Shown: positions 62,226-64,000 of the stretch, one piece after another
Layout: the number at the start of each line of letters is the position of its first letter
Numbering within the stretch: the stretch's first letter is position 1
DNA from: Dyadobacter sp. UC 10
GTDB taxonomy: Bacteria; Bacteroidota; Bacteroidia; Cytophagales; Spirosomataceae
Reading direction: 5' to 3'
Assembly: GCF_008369915.1 (NCBI RefSeq)
Contig: NZ_VSRN01000001.1
Location: 5,638,501 to 5,702,500 of the forward strand
Length of the DNA stretch: 64,000 nucleotides
Position numbers and translations under genes: made by a program
The notes under the pieces: generated by a model
What the model saw: the letters and a program-made list of their open reading frames with translations, nothing else
What the model was told of the DNA's origin: nothing
Databases searched by the model: none

Positions 62226-63509
62226 TTGACTTCGTCTTTCAACTTTTTCAGGAGCGTCTTTGTTAAACGAAATAACCAGCCCAATTACTGCGAGCTGCGA
62301 TTTTTGTCCGAATACCAAAACCACCTGAAAATGGTCAATCCTGAACTGCGTTTCGAAGCAAGCGAAATACCTTCTTTTACCACCTATAAGGCAGCTGCAT
62401 CCGTTGCAGATCATGTAGCCCGCCATTTTGAGAGCCATTACCAGGCCGTAAGCCGCTACTACGAACAGGACCTGGCCCCGCGGCCGGACGCGCGCACGAT
62501 TGAATCCATTATCGATACAACTTTTTGGGCAAGCCTGCGCAAGGAGGAGGGTAGGTCTCCGAAAGTGTCAATTGCATTCCTCTCCCCCGAAGATGCAGAG
62601 CATCCGCTTATTTTCGCCGAAAAACTACCTTTTACTGCCAATACACTTACAAAGCTGGCCCCGGCTGTCGAGCGGTCGGGAATTCATCTGGGCGTCTGGC
62701 CAACTGCCGAGGGACTTTGCATTTGGGGCACTACCAGGGTAATTCCCGGCTTGTGCTTTGTGCTGGAAGTGATAGAGCCCGGGATGCTTGTGGTTAAACA
62801 CCGCCGGGTTGATGGCTTTGGTAAATTTGTCAATGTGGCTGTTTTGAAGGGTGATCAGGTAAAGGTTGTCAACGAGGAAAGCGGTAAGGACCGTGATTGC
62901 CCGTCGGTCGTTAATTCTATGATGGGCTTTAAGTCGCCTACCTTATGGAACAACTCGCCCAACCTATTAGTACAGCTTGCAGTTTCTATGCGGAGCCACG
63001 AACGGGGTGGTATTTTGCTGGTAGTGCCTACCGGAAAGGAAAAATGGCGGAAATCGATCATTCATCCGATCACCTATCAGGTCGAGCCTTCATTTTCGGA
63101 GCTTGCCGAGCTCTATAAAGGTTATCTGGAAGAGCCCAATCCACTTACCTGGCAAACGCAATTTGCCTCAGCGATCAATAATCTGGCCGGATTAACTGCC
63201 GTGGATGGTGCGACCATTATTAACGATCAATATGAACTGCTGGCTTTCGGGGCGAAGATCGGGCGGGCTGCGGATGGCATACCAGTTGAGGAAATAATTA
63301 TGACCGAACCTGTGATCGGTAATGTAGGCATGGTGGTACATCCGGTTCAAACCGGGGGGACGAGGCATTTGTCGGCGGCGCAGTTTGTCTACGATCAGCG
63401 CGATGCCATTGCGTTGGTCGCCTCTCAGGACGGGCGTTTCACAATCTTTTCCTGGTCTTCCTGCGAGGGAAAGGTTCAGGCGCACCGGGTTGATGCATTA
63501 CTTTTGTAA
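62226..63509 (+). CDS. DACNV-type putative diadenylate cyclase
   Basis: A 427-residue soluble protein from TTG 62226; the ATG at 62331 (residue 36) is an alternative start. An N-terminal roughly 280-residue domain matches the DACNV sensor-type family of Bacteroidota (F-T-T-Y-K-A-A-A-S-V-A-D-H-V-A-R-H-F). The last about 115 residues have the DAC (diadenylate cyclase) fold, with the motifs D327-G-A-T near residue 327 and G-T-R380-H381 (the third R of the R-H-R motif is L382), then A-I-A-L-V-A-S-Q-D-G-R-F. The known catalytic Asp and Arg-His are therefore kept. If active it makes c-di-AMP from ATP; the N-terminal domain may sense a ligand. It converges on dinB with a 3-bp gap. Confidence 0.82.
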   Translation: MTSSFNFFRSVFVKRNNQPNYCELRFLSEYQNHLKMVNPELRFEASEIPSFTTYKAAASVADHVARHFESHYQAVSRYYEQDLAPRPDARTIESIIDTTFWASLRKEEGRSPKVSIAFLSPEDAEHPLIFAEKLPFTANTLTKLAPAVERSGIHLGVWPTAEGLCIWGTTRVIPGLCFVLEVIEPGMLVVKHRRVDGFGKFVNVAVLKGDQVKVVNEESGKDRDCPSVVNSMMGFKSPTLWNNSPNLLVQLAVSMRSHERGGILLVVPTGKEKWRKSIIHPITYQVEPSFSELAELYKGYLEEPNPLTWQTQFASAINNLAGLTAVDGATIINDQYELLAFGAKIGRAADGIPVEEIIMTEPVIGNVGMVVHPVQTGGTRHLSAAQFVYDQRDAIALVASQDGRFTIFSWSSCEGKVQAHRVDALLL

Positions 63510-63512
63510 AGT

Positions 63513-64000
63513 TCAATTAAACAGTTCCAGTTGTTCCGGATCTCTTGGCCTGCGGCTGCGGACTTCGGGTTCGTGGAAATTAGACAGTGAAATACCCAAT
63601 AATCTGACGGGTTTCCCGCTCATTTCAACTTTACCCAGCAGGTTTTTTGCAGTGTCGATAATTGAATCAATGTCGGTCACTGCTTCGTTAAATGATTGGT
63701 TGCGCGTGATCTGGGTGAAATCGCTGAATTTTACTTTTAGGGTCACCGTCCGGCCCTGCAGCTGATTTTTTTGGAGTCTGTTGAAGACGATTTCGCCTAT
63801 TCTGTCCAGCTCTTTGTGCATTTCTTCAGTCGTGATCAGGTCGTAGGTGAAGGTATCTTCGGCACCCAGCGATTTTGTTTCCCGGTGCGTTTGTACCAGC
63901 CGGTCGTCCAACCCTCTCACGATTTTGTAATAGAAATGGCCCGTTTTCCCAAAACGCCTCACCAGCTCTTCTTCACTTAACTTTTTGAGATCGGCACCTG
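63513..64000 (-). CDS. dinB: DNA polymerase IV, N-terminus missing at window edge
   Basis: The frame is open to the window end, giving about 162 C-terminal residues. It contains the end of the thumb (E-E-E-L-V-R-R-F-G-K-T-G-H-F-Y-Y-K-I-V-R-G) and the complete little-finger domain (K-S-L-G-A-E-D-T-F-T-Y-D, L-K-V-K-F-S-D-F-T-Q-I-T-R, V-R-L-L-G-I-S-L-S-N-F), plus the terminal P-E-Q-L-E-L-F motif that resembles a beta-clamp-binding peptide (QLxLF). It performs translesion synthesis. The catalytic palm is outside the window. Confidence 0.93.
   Translation of the reverse strand, partial: GADLKKLSEEELVRRFGKTGHFYYKIVRGLDDRLVQTHRETKSLGAEDTFTYDLITTEEMHKELDRIGEIVFNRLQKNQLQGRTVTLKVKFSDFTQITRNQSFNEAVTDIDSIIDTAKNLLGKVEMSGKPVRLLGISLSNFHEPEVRSRRPRDPEQLELFN

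Noticed and set aside
1..64000. CRISPR arrays, tRNA or rRNA genes, insertion sequences
   Set aside because: No regularly spaced repeats, cloverleaf-like sequence, rRNA segment or transposase was seen on either strand when reading by eye. Short RNAs could be missed without a covariance-model search.

Overview
The window looks like a chromosomal segment of a Bacteroidota bacterium of the order Cytophagales, most like Dyadobacter or a relative. This is inferred from gene content, not from a marker gene. The evidence is a SusC/SusD pair, type IX secretion (T9SS) C-terminal signals, TonB receptors with carboxypeptidase-regulatory-like N-termini, a YtxJ protein, a Planctomycete-type cytochrome/DUF1501 pair, and a few promoters of the TTG-N16..23-TAnnTTTG type. 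No rRNA, tRNA, insertion sequence, phage module or CRISPR array was seen. The window cuts a DUF1501 gene on the left and dinB on the right.

Layout. 1-4.4 kb: an exported DUF1501 / DUF1549-DUF1553 operon. 4.5-7 kb: zinc metallopeptidase, DUF4287 protein, stand-alone response regulator and a DeoR-type repressor with a likely autoregulatory operator. 7-9 kb: a C10 (streptopain-like) protease lipoprotein followed by a small lipoprotein that may be its inhibitor, with a perfect 18-bp palindrome upstream. 9.2-13 kb: membrane histidine kinase and TonB receptor. 13.3-18.1 kb: an exported SelA-like PLP protein, YtxJ, a small HTH locus and a T9SS-exported SGNH esterase. 18.5-21.4 kb: quinone-stress-type dioxygenase and hydrolase, a Crp/Fnr regulator and a DUF2383 protein. 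21.4-26.7 kb: lipoprotein, CinA-type amidohydrolase, GH13 glucosidase, MBL-fold hydrolase, cupin, response regulator and a small membrane protein. 27-29.7 kb: DNA ligase D. 30.6-34 kb: a tight three-gene signalling cassette (soluble histidine kinase, receiver/thioredoxin-reductase fusion, UBP zinc finger). 34.2-39.2 kb: a giant tandem M4-like protein with an isolated T9SS-tail protein. 39.3-40.9 kb: a YadA-head/S74 surface protein. 41.4-46.5 kb: SusC/SusD. 46.8-50.7 kb: small exported and unknown proteins, an aldo/keto reductase and a paralogous pair of unknown genes. 50.8-54.9 kb: PQQ dehydrogenase with an inserted cytochrome c, and a sialate O-acetylesterase. 55-61.5 kb: five family-2 glycosyltransferases and an MsbA-like exporter. 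62.2-63.5 kb: a DACNV-type putative diadenylate cyclase. 63.5 kb to the end: dinB.

How the genes fit together. Most of the window serves an environmental polysaccharide degrader: outer-membrane uptake (SusCD, TonB receptor), exported esterases and oxidoreductases, a glucosidase and surface glycan assembly. The less understood parts are the kinase / REC-Trx-TrxR / UBP cassette, whose reductase has lost the CxxC disulfide; the DACNV protein, which retains the D-G-A and G-T-R-H motifs of diadenylate cyclases; and the tandem M4 protein, whose second copy has lost its zinc histidines. All functional calls come from reading motifs by eye; no database search or structure prediction was run.
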